A model generated the notes under the pieces. That model searched no databases and was not told the DNA's origin. It was given only the letters and a program-made list of their open reading frames with translations. Of a stretch of DNA of 25,898 bases, positions 1 to 6,938 are shown piece after piece (position 1 is the stretch's first letter; every line of letters starts with the position of its first letter). The translations under genes and the position numbers were made by a program. The stretch is taken from positions 1 through 25,898 of the forward strand of contig CAZYQW010000125.1 of assembly GCA_964649825.1 (NCBI GenBank). Direction: 5' to 3'. Origin of the DNA: CAZYQW01 sp964649825. Its GTDB lineage: Bacteria; Planctomycetota; B15-G4; JADJEK01.

Positions 1-17
1 CGTTTCTCCGGGGCCCT

Positions 18-94
18 CGTCATCGCTTGCTGCGTTGCTCCTCCTCGACGTATCTCGAATACGCGGTCGTCGTCGCGCCTTGCCAGCGACGACG
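18..94. repeat. Imperfect 77-bp palindrome (REP-like)
   Basis: The left and right halves are imperfect reverse complements around a centre at position 56. The inner stem is CGTAT/ATACG (49-53 and 59-63) around CTCGA. The outer stem pairs CGTCATCGCT (18-27) with AGCGACGACG (85-94) with one mismatch, and the middle is poorly paired. It lies downstream of the minus-strand gene ending at 135, so it could act as an mRNA 3' hairpin or be an extragenic palindromic repeat. Copy number cannot be judged from one window. Confidence 0.45.
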
Positions 95-134
95 ATGACC
101 TCCGGATAATCCACCAACAATCTGAATCACACCA

Positions 135-485
135 CTAGCTCCGTCGATCCTGGCCGGCGCCGGGAAGGTCGACCGGGTCGAAGTGGGGGAACTGCAGGGT
201 CGCTTCCTCGAGGTCGCCGAGCTTGGTGAACTCGGCGCATTGGCCGATCGCTTCCCAGACGCGCGCGACCTCGGGGTGCTCGTGGGCGACGCGCGCGGAG
301 TCCTCCTCGACCCATTCGAAGATCTCGATGACGGTGCCGTCCGTCGCGCGGAGGAGGAGGACCTCGCGGTCGGTCGCGAGCTCGAGCCGGCGCAGGGTCG
401 GGACGTGGTCGGCGAGGATCTCGAGCAGACGTTCGGCTTTGCCTTCGTTGGGGCGGTACAGGGCGAGAACGACGCGTCCGGTCAT
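135..485 (-). CDS. Small antibiotic-biosynthesis-monooxygenase-like protein
   Basis: The product is 116 residues and starts at the ATG at 485, preceded by AAGGAGAA. The start overlaps the stop of the ArsR-type gene by four bases (ATGA), so the two are probably translationally coupled. It opens with a short beta strand (RVVLALYRP) and a helix. It then has LLLRATDGTVIEIFEWV and a helical stretch with HEHPEVARVWEAIGQCAEF, a pattern like dimeric alpha/beta-barrel (ABM-type) proteins. No signal peptide or membrane segment is visible. ABM-fold proteins are often small oxygenases or ligand binders, but the substrate here is unknown. The family call is from overall pattern only. Partnership with the ArsR regulator suggests control by the same signal. 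Confidence 0.6.
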   Translation of the reverse strand: MTGRVVLALYRPNEGKAERLLEILADHVPTLRRLELATDREVLLLRATDGTVIEIFEWVEEDSARVAHEHPEVARVWEAIGQCAEFTKLGDLEEATLQFPHFDPVDLPGAGQDRRS

Positions 486-862
486 CGGGGTTCTCCTTGT
501 CGGTGTGGTGGTGGGCCTCGTTCGCCATCGAACCAGGCGATCCAGTCGCCGACCACGCCGCGGAGGCGGCCGGCGTCGATCGAGTAGATGCGCTCGCGTC
601 CGCGCGGCTCGACGCGGACGAGGCCCGCCTCCTTCAAGACGTGGAGGTGGCGGGTGGTCGTCGGCCAGGTGCACGCGAAGCGGTCCGCGATCTCGCCCGC
701 CGTCATCTGGCCGCCGCGGAAGTGGATGACGAGGAGGATCTGGCGACGCGACGGGTGCGCCAGCGCTCCGAAGACGTGCTCGACGTCGGCCAGCTCCCGC
801 GCGCCGCGGCCGCTCGGCGGCGAGCTCGATTTCTTCCGGCGCCGGGGAGGAGATCGTGACAT
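482..862 (-). CDS. ArsR-family winged-helix transcriptional regulator
   Basis: The product is 126 residues from the ATG at 862; a GTG at 868 is the alternative start. After a basic, proline-rich N-terminus of about 25 residues comes a typical ArsR winged helix: VFGALAHPSRRQILLVI, then GGQMTAGEIADRF, then the recognition helix with TTTRHLHVLKEAGLV, then the wing with RGRERIYSI. The C-terminus contains VVGDWIAWFD, as in ArsR proteins of the HTH_20/HTH_5 type that pair with small ligand-binding proteins. No CxC metal-binding motif is visible in the recognition helix, so a metal sensor is unlikely. It is first in a two-gene operon, with an ATGA overlap to the next gene, and probably autoregulates through the inverted repeat at 874-889. 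Confidence 0.88.
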   Translation of the reverse strand: MSRSPPRRRKKSSSPPSGRGARELADVEHVFGALAHPSRRQILLVIHFRGGQMTAGEIADRFACTWPTTTRHLHVLKEAGLVRVEPRGRERIYSIDAGRLRGVVGDWIAWFDGERGPPPHRQGEPR

Positions 863-873
863 GGCCACAAAGA

Positions 874-889
874 TTAGCGATCGAGCTAA
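874..889 (-). promoter_or_regulatory. Candidate ArsR operator (TTAGC-N6-GCTAA)
   Basis: TTAGC (874-878) and GCTAA (885-889) are perfect inverted arms around six bases. The site sits 11 bp upstream of the ArsR start codon and is A+T richer than its surroundings. ArsR regulators commonly bind such dyads over their own promoters. Binding is inferred from position and symmetry only. Confidence 0.5.
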
Positions 890-903
890 ACGTTGTCCAT
901 CCG

Positions 904-936
904 GCGGGGCGGCGGGAAGACGCGATCGCCGCCCGC
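904..936 (-). terminator. G+C-rich hairpin after aminotransferase gene
   Basis: GCGGGGCGGC (904-913) can pair with GCCGCCCGC (928-936) if one G is bulged. The hairpin lies directly behind the minus-strand stop codon at 939-941. No clear U-tract follows, so it is at best a weak intrinsic terminator. Confidence 0.3.
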
Positions 937-938
937 GG

Positions 939-2132
939 CTACGCGGGGTCGCGGACGAGCGTCTCGAGCTGCAGGACGAGCCGGTCGAGCTCGGTCTCCG
1001 AGTTGAAGTAGTGCGTCGCGCAGCGGACGACGGCCTTCTGGCCGCGGGGCTCCATCATGAGGCGCGTCGAACGTACGGTCGACGTGCCGACGTTGAAGCC
1101 GCGTTCGTGGAGGCGGCGCGCGATGAGGGTGGGAGGAAGATGGTCGTGCGTGAACGACACGATCCCGGAACGGACCTCGCCTACGTCGCTCACGGTCAGG
1201 CCTTCGATCGCGTCCAGGCGTTCGCGCAGAGAGACCGACAGGTGGACGATCCGTTCGCGGATGGCGTCGAGTCCGAGGGCGAGCGCGTACTGGACGGCGA
1301 CGCCGAGGCCGATCCGGGCCGCGACGTCGGACTCCCAACTCTCGGCGCGACGGGCCGTGGAGTCGGCGGTGTACTCGGTCGCGCTGGTCCAGGTCGCGGA
1401 GCGCAGATCGAGCACGGGCGGCTCGAATCGTTCGAGCATCGATCGGCGGATGTACAGGAAGCCGGTGCCGCGCGGGCCGCGCAGGAACTTCCGCCCGGTC
1501 GCCGCGAGGAAGTCGCAGCCGAGCTCCGTCACGTCGAGCGGCATCTGGCCGGCCGTCTGGCACGCGTCGAGGAGGAACGGGATCCCGTGCCGGCGGGCGA
1601 CGGCGCCGACCGCCGCGGCCGGGTTCACGAGGCCGTTGCCGGTCGGAGCGTGCGTCAGGGCGATCAACTTGACGCGATCGTCGATCATCGCATCGAGAGC
1701 GGCGACGTCGATCTGGCCGGCGTCGTCCTCGGGGACGACGCCGATCTCGATGCCGCGGCGGCGCCGGGTCTGCAGGAGCGCGATGTAGTTCGACGCGTAC
1801 TCCGCGGTCGACACGAGGACGCGGTCGCCCGGCTGGAACTCCTGCGCGAGTCCGTAGAACGCCTGGTCCCATCCCACCGTCGCGTTCTCGACCAGGGCGA
1901 TCTCGTCGGTGGCCGCGTTCAAGAGGCTCGCGACGGCGCGATAGGTCGCCTCGACCCGCTCCGCCGCCTGATCGGCCGCCTCGTATCCGCCGACGTCGCC
2001 CTCGAGGTCGAGGTGCTGCTTCATCGCCTCGATCACCGAACGCGGCATCAAGCTCGCGCCGCAGTGGTGGAAGTGCGCCACGTGCCGAACGCCCGGCGTC
2101 TCCGCCCGGACCCGCGCGAGGTCGATCGCCAT
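939..2132 (-). CDS. PLP-dependent class V aminotransferase / cysteine-desulfurase-like protein
   Basis: The product is 397 residues. I place the start at the ATG at 2132, because GGAG lies six bases upstream; an in-frame TTG at 2144 would overlap that ribosome site. Numbered from this start, motifs run in the order of fold-type I class V enzymes: the ALTHAPTGNGL segment near 158-168, the cofactor aspartate in LLDACQTAGQ (about D189, with Q192), and the Schiff-base lysine in ATGRKFLRGPRGTGFLY (about K215). Class V enzymes include cysteine desulfurases, isopenicillin-N epimerases and EgtE-type C-S lyases. The substrate cannot be chosen from sequence alone, and no ergothioneine or Fe-S cluster gene lies beside it. 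It diverges from the pccB-like gene. Confidence 0.85.
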   Translation of the reverse strand: MAIDLARVRAETPGVRHVAHFHHCGASLMPRSVIEAMKQHLDLEGDVGGYEAADQAAERVEATYRAVASLLNAATDEIALVENATVGWDQAFYGLAQEFQPGDRVLVSTAEYASNYIALLQTRRRRGIEIGVVPEDDAGQIDVAALDAMIDDRVKLIALTHAPTGNGLVNPAAAVGAVARRHGIPFLLDACQTAGQMPLDVTELGCDFLAATGRKFLRGPRGTGFLYIRRSMLERFEPPVLDLRSATWTSATEYTADSTARRAESWESDVAARIGLGVAVQYALALGLDAIRERIVHLSVSLRERLDAIEGLTVSDVGEVRSGIVSFTHDHLPPTLIARRLHERGFNVGTSTVRSTRLMMEPRGQKAVVRCATHYFNSETELDRLVLQLETLVRDPA

Positions 2133-2197
2133 CTCTGTCTCCAATCCGGCGCGCGGCCGATCCCGCGTTTCGCGCGTTGGGTTCCCACGCTTCGAGT

Positions 2198-2216
2198 TCT
2201 TCGCGGGGCGCGAAGA
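2198..2216. promoter_or_regulatory. 8-bp inverted repeat in divergent promoter region
   Basis: TCTTCGCG (2198-2205) and CGCGAAGA (2209-2216) are perfect reverse complements around GGG. The dyad lies between the divergent starts at 2132 and 2271, a natural place for an operator or leader hairpin. A TACAAT hexamer at 2240-2245 could be the -10 element of the rightward gene; no convincing -35 is seen. Confidence 0.3.
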
Positions 2217-2270
2217 TACCGGCGGAAGGAACCAGCGGCTACAATCCCCCGCCCGTCTCTGGAGGCCGGC

Positions 2271-3815
2271 ATGTCGGATTCAATCGAAGAGCTCAGGCGC
2301 CGCAACGAGCTCGCCGAGCTCGGCGGCGGCGCGGAGCGCGTCGAGAAGCAGCACGCGCAGGGGAAGCTGACCGCACGCGAGCGGATCGCGGTGCTGCTCG
2401 ACGAGGGCTCGTTCGCCGAGATCGACCGCTTCGTCGTCCACCGGACCGAGGACTTCGGGATGGGGGACAAGAAGTTCCTCGGCGACGGGGTCGTGACCGG
2501 GAGCGGGCTGATCGACGGGAGGCCGGTGTTCGTCTTCTCGCAGGACTTCACCGTGTTCGGAGGCTCGCTCGGCGAGGCTCACGCGCAGAAGATCTGCAAG
2601 ATCATGGACCTCGCGATGAAGGTCGGGGCGCCGATCGTGGGGCTGAACGATTCCGGCGGAGCGCGGATCCAGGAGGGCGTCCTGTCCCTGGGCGGCTACG
2701 CGGAGATCTTCCTGCGCAACACGCTGGCGTCGGGCGTGGTGCCGCAGATCTCGGCGGTGCTCGGCCCGTGCGCCGGCGGGGCGGTCTATTCGCCGGCCAT
2801 CACCGACTTCGTCCTGATGGTCGAGAACACGTCGTACATGTTCGTGACCGGCCCGAACGTCGTGAAGACGGTGACGCACGAGGAAGTGACGTCGGAGGAG
2901 CTCGGCGGGGCACGGACGCACGCGACCAAGTCGGGCGTCGCGCACTTCACGGCGCGAGACGACGCGGAGTGCATCGCGAAGGTGCGTCGCCTCCTCTCGT
3001 TCCTCCCGCAGAACAACATGGAGGACCCGCCGGCGATCGATCCCCACGACAGCCCGACGCGGGCCGACGCCGAGCTCGATTCGATCATCCCGCGCGACTC
3101 CCAGAAGCCGTACGACGTGAAGGACGTCATCACGCGCGTCGTCGACCGCGGCGAGTTCTTCGAGGTGCACGAGAAGTTCGCGCGCAACATCGTCGTCGGG
3201 TTCGCGCGCCTCGACGGCCGCGTGATCGGCGTGGTCGGCAACCAGCCCGCGCAGCTCGCCGGCTGCCTGGACATCGACGCGTCGCGCAAGGGGGCGCGCT
3301 TCGTCCGCTTCTGCGACGCGTTCAACGTCCCGCTCGTCACGTTCGAGGACGTGCCGGGCTTCCTCCCCGGCACCGCGCAGGAGTTCGGCGGCATCATCGA
3401 CCACGGCGCGAAGCTCCTGTTCGCCTACTGCGAGGCGACCGTGCCCAAGATGACGGTCATCCTCCGCAAGGCGTATGGCGGGGCGTACGACGTCATGAGC
3501 TCGAAGCACATCCGCGCCGACGTCAACCTCGCGTGGCCGACGAGCGAGATCGCCGTGATGGGTCCGAAGGGCGCGGTCGAGGTCATCTACAAGCGCGAGA
3601 TCCAGAAGGCGGCCGATCCCGCGGCCGCGCAGGCCAAGTTCGAGGCCGAGTACAAGGAGCGGTTCGCCAACCCGTACAAGGCGGCCGAGTACGGCTTCAT
3701 CGACGAGGTGATCGAGCCGCGACGGACGCGCCCGCGATTGATCCAGGCGATGCGGCTGTTGAAGAACAAGCGCGAGAGCCTGCCGCCGAAGAAGCACGGG
3801 AACATCCCGCTCTGA
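2271..3815 (+). CDS. pccB: Propionyl-CoA carboxylase beta (carboxyltransferase) subunit
   Basis: The product is 514 residues, the usual length, from an ATG preceded by GGAGG at 2261. Carboxyltransferases of this family move CO2 from carboxybiotin to an acyl-CoA; PccB makes methylmalonyl-CoA from propionyl-CoA in the cytoplasm. N-terminal half: DSGGARIQEG (127-136) and the oxyanion segment GPCAGGAVYSPA (165-176). C-terminal half: DVPGFLPGTAQE (360-371), RKAYGGAYDVM (399-409) and GPKGAVEVIY (431-440). Asp407 in GGAYDVM matches the position that, in characterised actinobacterial enzymes, favours propionyl-CoA over acetyl-CoA. The C-terminus (KKHGNIPL) closely resembles other PCC beta chains. The biotin carboxylase/carrier subunit is not in the window. 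Related decarboxylase alpha subunits (MmdA) are the main alternative. Confidence 0.93.
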   Translation: MSDSIEELRRRNELAELGGGAERVEKQHAQGKLTARERIAVLLDEGSFAEIDRFVVHRTEDFGMGDKKFLGDGVVTGSGLIDGRPVFVFSQDFTVFGGSLGEAHAQKICKIMDLAMKVGAPIVGLNDSGGARIQEGVLSLGGYAEIFLRNTLASGVVPQISAVLGPCAGGAVYSPAITDFVLMVENTSYMFVTGPNVVKTVTHEEVTSEELGGARTHATKSGVAHFTARDDAECIAKVRRLLSFLPQNNMEDPPAIDPHDSPTRADAELDSIIPRDSQKPYDVKDVITRVVDRGEFFEVHEKFARNIVVGFARLDGRVIGVVGNQPAQLAGCLDIDASRKGARFVRFCDAFNVPLVTFEDVPGFLPGTAQEFGGIIDHGAKLLFAYCEATVPKMTVILRKAYGGAYDVMSSKHIRADVNLAWPTSEIAVMGPKGAVEVIYKREIQKAADPAAAQAKFEAEYKERFANPYKAAEYGFIDEVIEPRRTRPRLIQAMRLLKNKRESLPPKKHGNIPL

Positions 3816-3842
3816 GCCCGGCGCGGCGAAAGAGAGGACGCT

Positions 3843-4649
3843 GTGTCGAACCCGAGCCCCGAGATTCCGTCCCTCCACCTCGACGTCGTCACTCGCTACT
3901 CCTGGTCGCCCCCCGCGCGGGAGCAAGGTCCCCCCGCCGACCGTTTGCTGCGCCTCGCGTGCATGGACTACGACGACTGGCACCCGTCGCACGCGGCGCG
4001 AGCCCGCCGGATGCTCGCCGAGCAGCCATCGCTTTCCCGGGCGAGCATCTACACGGCCGCGGCGGTCGGCGACGTCCGCGCGTCGCGCGACCTCCTCGCC
4101 GCCGATCGATCGCTGGCGGCGGCGCGCGGCGGACCTCTGCGGTGGGAGCCGCTGCTCTACGTCTGCTACTCGCGTCTCGACAGCGAGACCCCGGGACATT
4201 CCACGCTCGGAGTCGTGCGACTGCTGCTCGAGCAAGGGGCGGACCCGAACGCCAGGTTCCTCTGGCGCGGGAACGTGCCGCCGTTCACCGCTCTGACCGG
4301 CGCGTTCGGCGAAGGGGAGAACGGCAACAACCAGCCGCGCCACCGCGACTGCGACGCCCTCGCCACGCTCCTGCTCGAACACGGCGCCGATCCGCCCGGA
4401 TCGACCCGGACGACGAGGGGGAGGACGCTGAGCGAAACGCCTGCGCGATTCGCTCAGGAGAGCCCTACGGCGTCGTCGCGTGGACCATCTCCTTCGCCGG
4501 CGACGCCTTCAGAAGGGTCAGCTTTCCCTCGACCTCGATCAGCAGGTCGCCGTCGAGGGCGAGTGCGCCCTGTTGCCGATCGCCGACGAGGCGATCGACG
4601 AGCTGGCGGTGGCGGTCCGATCCGAACGGGACGACCTCGTTCGGAGTGA
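3843..4649 (+). CDS. Ankyrin-repeat protein, apparently truncated at its C-terminus
   Basis: GTG start with AGAGGA upstream, 27 bp after the pccB-like stop, so probably co-transcribed. The first ~185 residues match a family of bacterial ankyrin-repeat proteins: LACMDYDDWHPSHAARAR, SIYTAAAVGDVRASRDLL, WEPLLYVCYSRLD, TLGVVRLLLEQGADPNARF, PPFTALTGAFGEGE and LATLLLEHGADP. In that family, as I recall it, the protein continues for roughly 200 more residues of repeats. Here recognisable sequence stops near 4392. The frame then runs on as low-complexity Arg/Pro/Ser sequence, through the hairpin at 4428-4457 and about 185 bp antisense into the VIT/VWA gene, to a stop at 4649. The last ~80 residues are therefore probably not ancestral. 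Likely a 3'-truncated gene; partner unknown. Confidence 0.6.
   Translation: MSNPSPEIPSLHLDVVTRYSWSPPAREQGPPADRLLRLACMDYDDWHPSHAARARRMLAEQPSLSRASIYTAAAVGDVRASRDLLAADRSLAAARGGPLRWEPLLYVCYSRLDSETPGHSTLGVVRLLLEQGADPNARFLWRGNVPPFTALTGAFGEGENGNNQPRHRDCDALATLLLEHGADPPGSTRTTRGRTLSETPARFAQESPTASSRGPSPSPATPSEGSAFPRPRSAGRRRGRVRPVADRRRGDRRAGGGGPIRTGRPRSE
4428..4457. terminator. Bidirectional terminator-like hairpin between convergent genes
   Basis: CTGAGCGAA (4428-4436) and TTCGCTCAG (4449-4457) are perfect 9-bp reverse complements with a 12-base loop. The hairpin lies eight bases beyond the minus-strand stop (4465-4467) of the VIT/VWA gene and behind the recognisable end of the ankyrin gene. No long T-tract is present, as is common in G+C-rich genomes. 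The ankyrin reading frame passes through it. Confidence 0.5.
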
Positions 4650-6726
4650 AGTCGTTCCGGCGCGCGAGCCGCCCGTCGATCCATGCCGAGCCCCGCCGAT
4701 AGTACGCCCGCCCACCGATCTGTTGGACGGCGGAGACCTCGGCCTGCTTCATCTCCGCGTTCAGGTAGCGGTTGCGCCGGTTCTCGCGTACCTGCCGCAT
4801 CTGCCGCTGCGTGTTGAGCGCCTGGTTCGCGGCGCCCTGTCCAGCTCGCACGCGGCGCAGACGGTCGCGGAGCAGCGTGTTCAGCGTGGCGAGGTTCCTC
4901 GAGGAGTCGGTGAGGTCGGTCCCTTCGAGCGCGAGGAAGGACGTGTACTCCGTCAGGATGCCGAACTCGGACGAGAGCCGGTAGATCTCCTCCGCGAGCT
5001 CGGCGTGACGCGGATCGGCGGTGATCGAGCCGTTCGCGATGGTCGGGTCGGCGCCGGACTGCCGCAGCTCCTCGATCAACGTACCGATCCGCCGGCTGGC
5101 CCAGAGACGCGGCACGAAGTCGAACGAGCCCTCGTGGGCGGCGACGTCGAACCGGAACGTGAACGATCGCTCCTCGCCGAGGTAGTTGCCGCGAAACGCG
5201 AACGTCAGCTCCGCCTCGCCGCGGTAGCGTCCGAGCAGAACGAGCTGGTCACCCTCGAAGAGGTCCGGGATCGTGCGCGGCATCACGTCGCGAAGGAGGT
5301 GGTCCGCCTCGGAGCCCGCGTCATCCGTCACCGACAGCTCCGGCGACGCGAACACGGGGCCTCTCAGGCGCTCGTCGACGGCGGACACCTTCTCCTCCGT
5401 GTTCTCGCCGGGCTGGACGTACGTGCTCGATCCGCGCGACTGCGACGCGAGGTGGTCGAGCAACGGATAGTTCACGTCGTGTCCGACGCCGAACGTGAAG
5501 ATCCGGCGCTCGTGTCGATTCACGCGTTGCGCCGCGTCGCGGATCGTCGTCTCGTCCGTCTCTCCCACCGTCGGGAGGCCGTCGGTCAGGAAGAGCACGA
5601 GCGGCAGCAGGCGCTCGTCGTGCTCCTGGTCGAGCGCGGTCATGAGTGCGCGGTGGAGGTTCGTCCCGCCGTTCGCGGCGAGGCCGGCGAGGTACTGGCG
5701 TGCGGCCTGGATCGACGCGTCGTCCTTGGTGACGGGGCGAGCGGAGAAGCTCGCGACGTCGGTGTCGTAGTCGATGATGTTGAACGCTTCCCCGGGTGCG
5801 AGTCCTTCGATCACCTGACGCGCCGCCTCGCGAGCCTGCTCCATCTTCTCGCCCTTCATCGATCCGGACGTGTCGAGCACGACGATCACCTCGCGGCCGA
5901 GGCGGCTTTTCGCCGCCGTCTCCTCCGGCGCGGGAAGACCCGCGAGGAGGAGGAAGTAGCCGCCGCCGGCGCCGACGTCGCGCGTGGCGAACAACGTGGC
6001 GTTCACTCCGTCGCGCTGGCGAAGGTACGAGAAGCGGAACGGTCCGGGCTCGCGCGCTGCGTCCTCGTTCAGGCGGAGCCGGACGTCGGTGCTCGTCGCG
6101 CGCAGCTTCTCGAAGTCGTGGCTCGGCGAGTAGACCGCGGAGATGGGGTGGCTCGAGCGGATGCGGACCTCGAGCGTCCACGGCAGCCAGCACGCCTGCA
6201 GGCTCTCGCTGCGCGGCAGCTCGAAGTCGACGCGGTCGTCGGTCGCGCCGAGGACGTGCTCGTAGACGAGACGCACGTGCTGGACGCCGTTGGCCGGCAC
6301 GGGGAAGACGCTCGTCCGGACGGTCTTGCGACCCGCGAACTCGAGGATCGCGGGGTCCTTCGCCTTGGCCACGATCTCGTCGTAGTACGACCGCGCATGC
6401 TCGCGGGGAAGGAGCTCGGCGGTCGGCTCGGCCGCGCCGCCGAGGAAGTCGAACCCGCGGACGATCGCGCGATCGGGCACGGGTACGAGCAGCTCGACTT
6501 CCTGCGCCCGGCCGAGCGGGTTGTAGATGCCGATGTCGAGCATGGTCGTCGCGACCTCTTCGATGACGTCGACCTGGGCGTCGACGCGCGAGATGCCGAC
6601 GCGCTCCGAACCTCCGTTCAACGGGACGCTGCGCGACTGAGGCACGATGACGTGGTCTGCCTGCGCTCCGGCCGTCGTCGTGCCCGCGAAGAAGGAGAAG
6701 AGGGCGAGGACTGCGCGAGCGATCAT
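4465..6726 (-). CDS. Secreted VIT and VWA domain protein
   Basis: The product is 753 residues from the ATG at 6726, which follows GGAGG with good spacing. A signal peptide covers about 1-23, ending AGA-QA. Residues ~44-165 form a VIT domain: VEVATT-type strands, IYNPLGRAQEVELLVPVP, SYYDEIVAKAKDP and VFPVPANGVQHVRLVYEHV. A VWA domain follows (~279-455) with a complete metal-ion site: DTSGS (285-289), the threonine of GGTN (about 355) and LTDG (about D382). The C-terminal ~280 residues include a beta-rich part and a helical stretch. VIT+VWA proteins resemble inter-alpha-trypsin inhibitor heavy chains; in bacteria they are exported and bind protein or metal-dependent ligands, with unknown targets here. 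No sortase signal or C-terminal membrane anchor is seen. Confidence 0.9.
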   Translation of the reverse strand: MIARAVLALFSFFAGTTTAGAQADHVIVPQSRSVPLNGGSERVGISRVDAQVDVIEEVATTMLDIGIYNPLGRAQEVELLVPVPDRAIVRGFDFLGGAAEPTAELLPREHARSYYDEIVAKAKDPAILEFAGRKTVRTSVFPVPANGVQHVRLVYEHVLGATDDRVDFELPRSESLQACWLPWTLEVRIRSSHPISAVYSPSHDFEKLRATSTDVRLRLNEDAAREPGPFRFSYLRQRDGVNATLFATRDVGAGGGYFLLLAGLPAPEETAAKSRLGREVIVVLDTSGSMKGEKMEQAREAARQVIEGLAPGEAFNIIDYDTDVASFSARPVTKDDASIQAARQYLAGLAANGGTNLHRALMTALDQEHDERLLPLVLFLTDGLPTVGETDETTIRDAAQRVNRHERRIFTFGVGHDVNYPLLDHLASQSRGSSTYVQPGENTEEKVSAVDERLRGPVFASPELSVTDDAGSEADHLLRDVMPRTIPDLFEGDQLVLLGRYRGEAELTFAFRGNYLGEERSFTFRFDVAAHEGSFDFVPRLWASRRIGTLIEELRQSGADPTIANGSITADPRHAELAEEIYRLSSEFGILTEYTSFLALEGTDLTDSSRNLATLNTLLRDRLRRVRAGQGAANQALNTQRQMRQVRENRRNRYLNAEMKQAEVSAVQQIGGRAYYRRGSAWIDGRLARRNDFTPNEVVPFGSDRHRQLVDRLVGDRQQGALALDGDLLIEVEGKLTLLKASPAKEMVHATTP

Positions 6727-6938
6727 GAGGCACCTCCATCGAAGCGGGAACGGAGGCAAGGTAGCTCGACCGAGCGCCGCGGCGTGTAAGGGGCGAGTAA
6801 CGCCCGATCGCCGCGCGGGACGTCGAGCGAAGGCCCCGCGGCCCGTCCGTCAGGGCCCGCGCGGCCGGTCCGGCCGAAGCGGTGCGTCGTTGCGGTGATC
6901 GAGCTCCGACTCGAGCCCGTCGAGGATGCGCGCGACCC

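Noticed and set aside
2133..2144. TTG at 2144 as the aminotransferase start
   Set aside because: The ATG at 2132 has GGAG at correct spacing, and the TTG overlaps that site.
2280..4382. 700-codon open frame on the minus strand opposite the pccB-like gene
   Set aside because: It lacks any family motif, is rich in Arg/Asp/Val shadow codons, and lies fully antisense to an unmistakable carboxyltransferase. Long antisense frames are expected at this G+C content.
4480..6789. 769-codon plus-strand open frame opposite the VIT/VWA gene
   Set aside because: Composition is typical of a reverse-frame shadow, with no signal peptide or domain; the minus strand has the signal peptide, VIT and complete VWA metal site.
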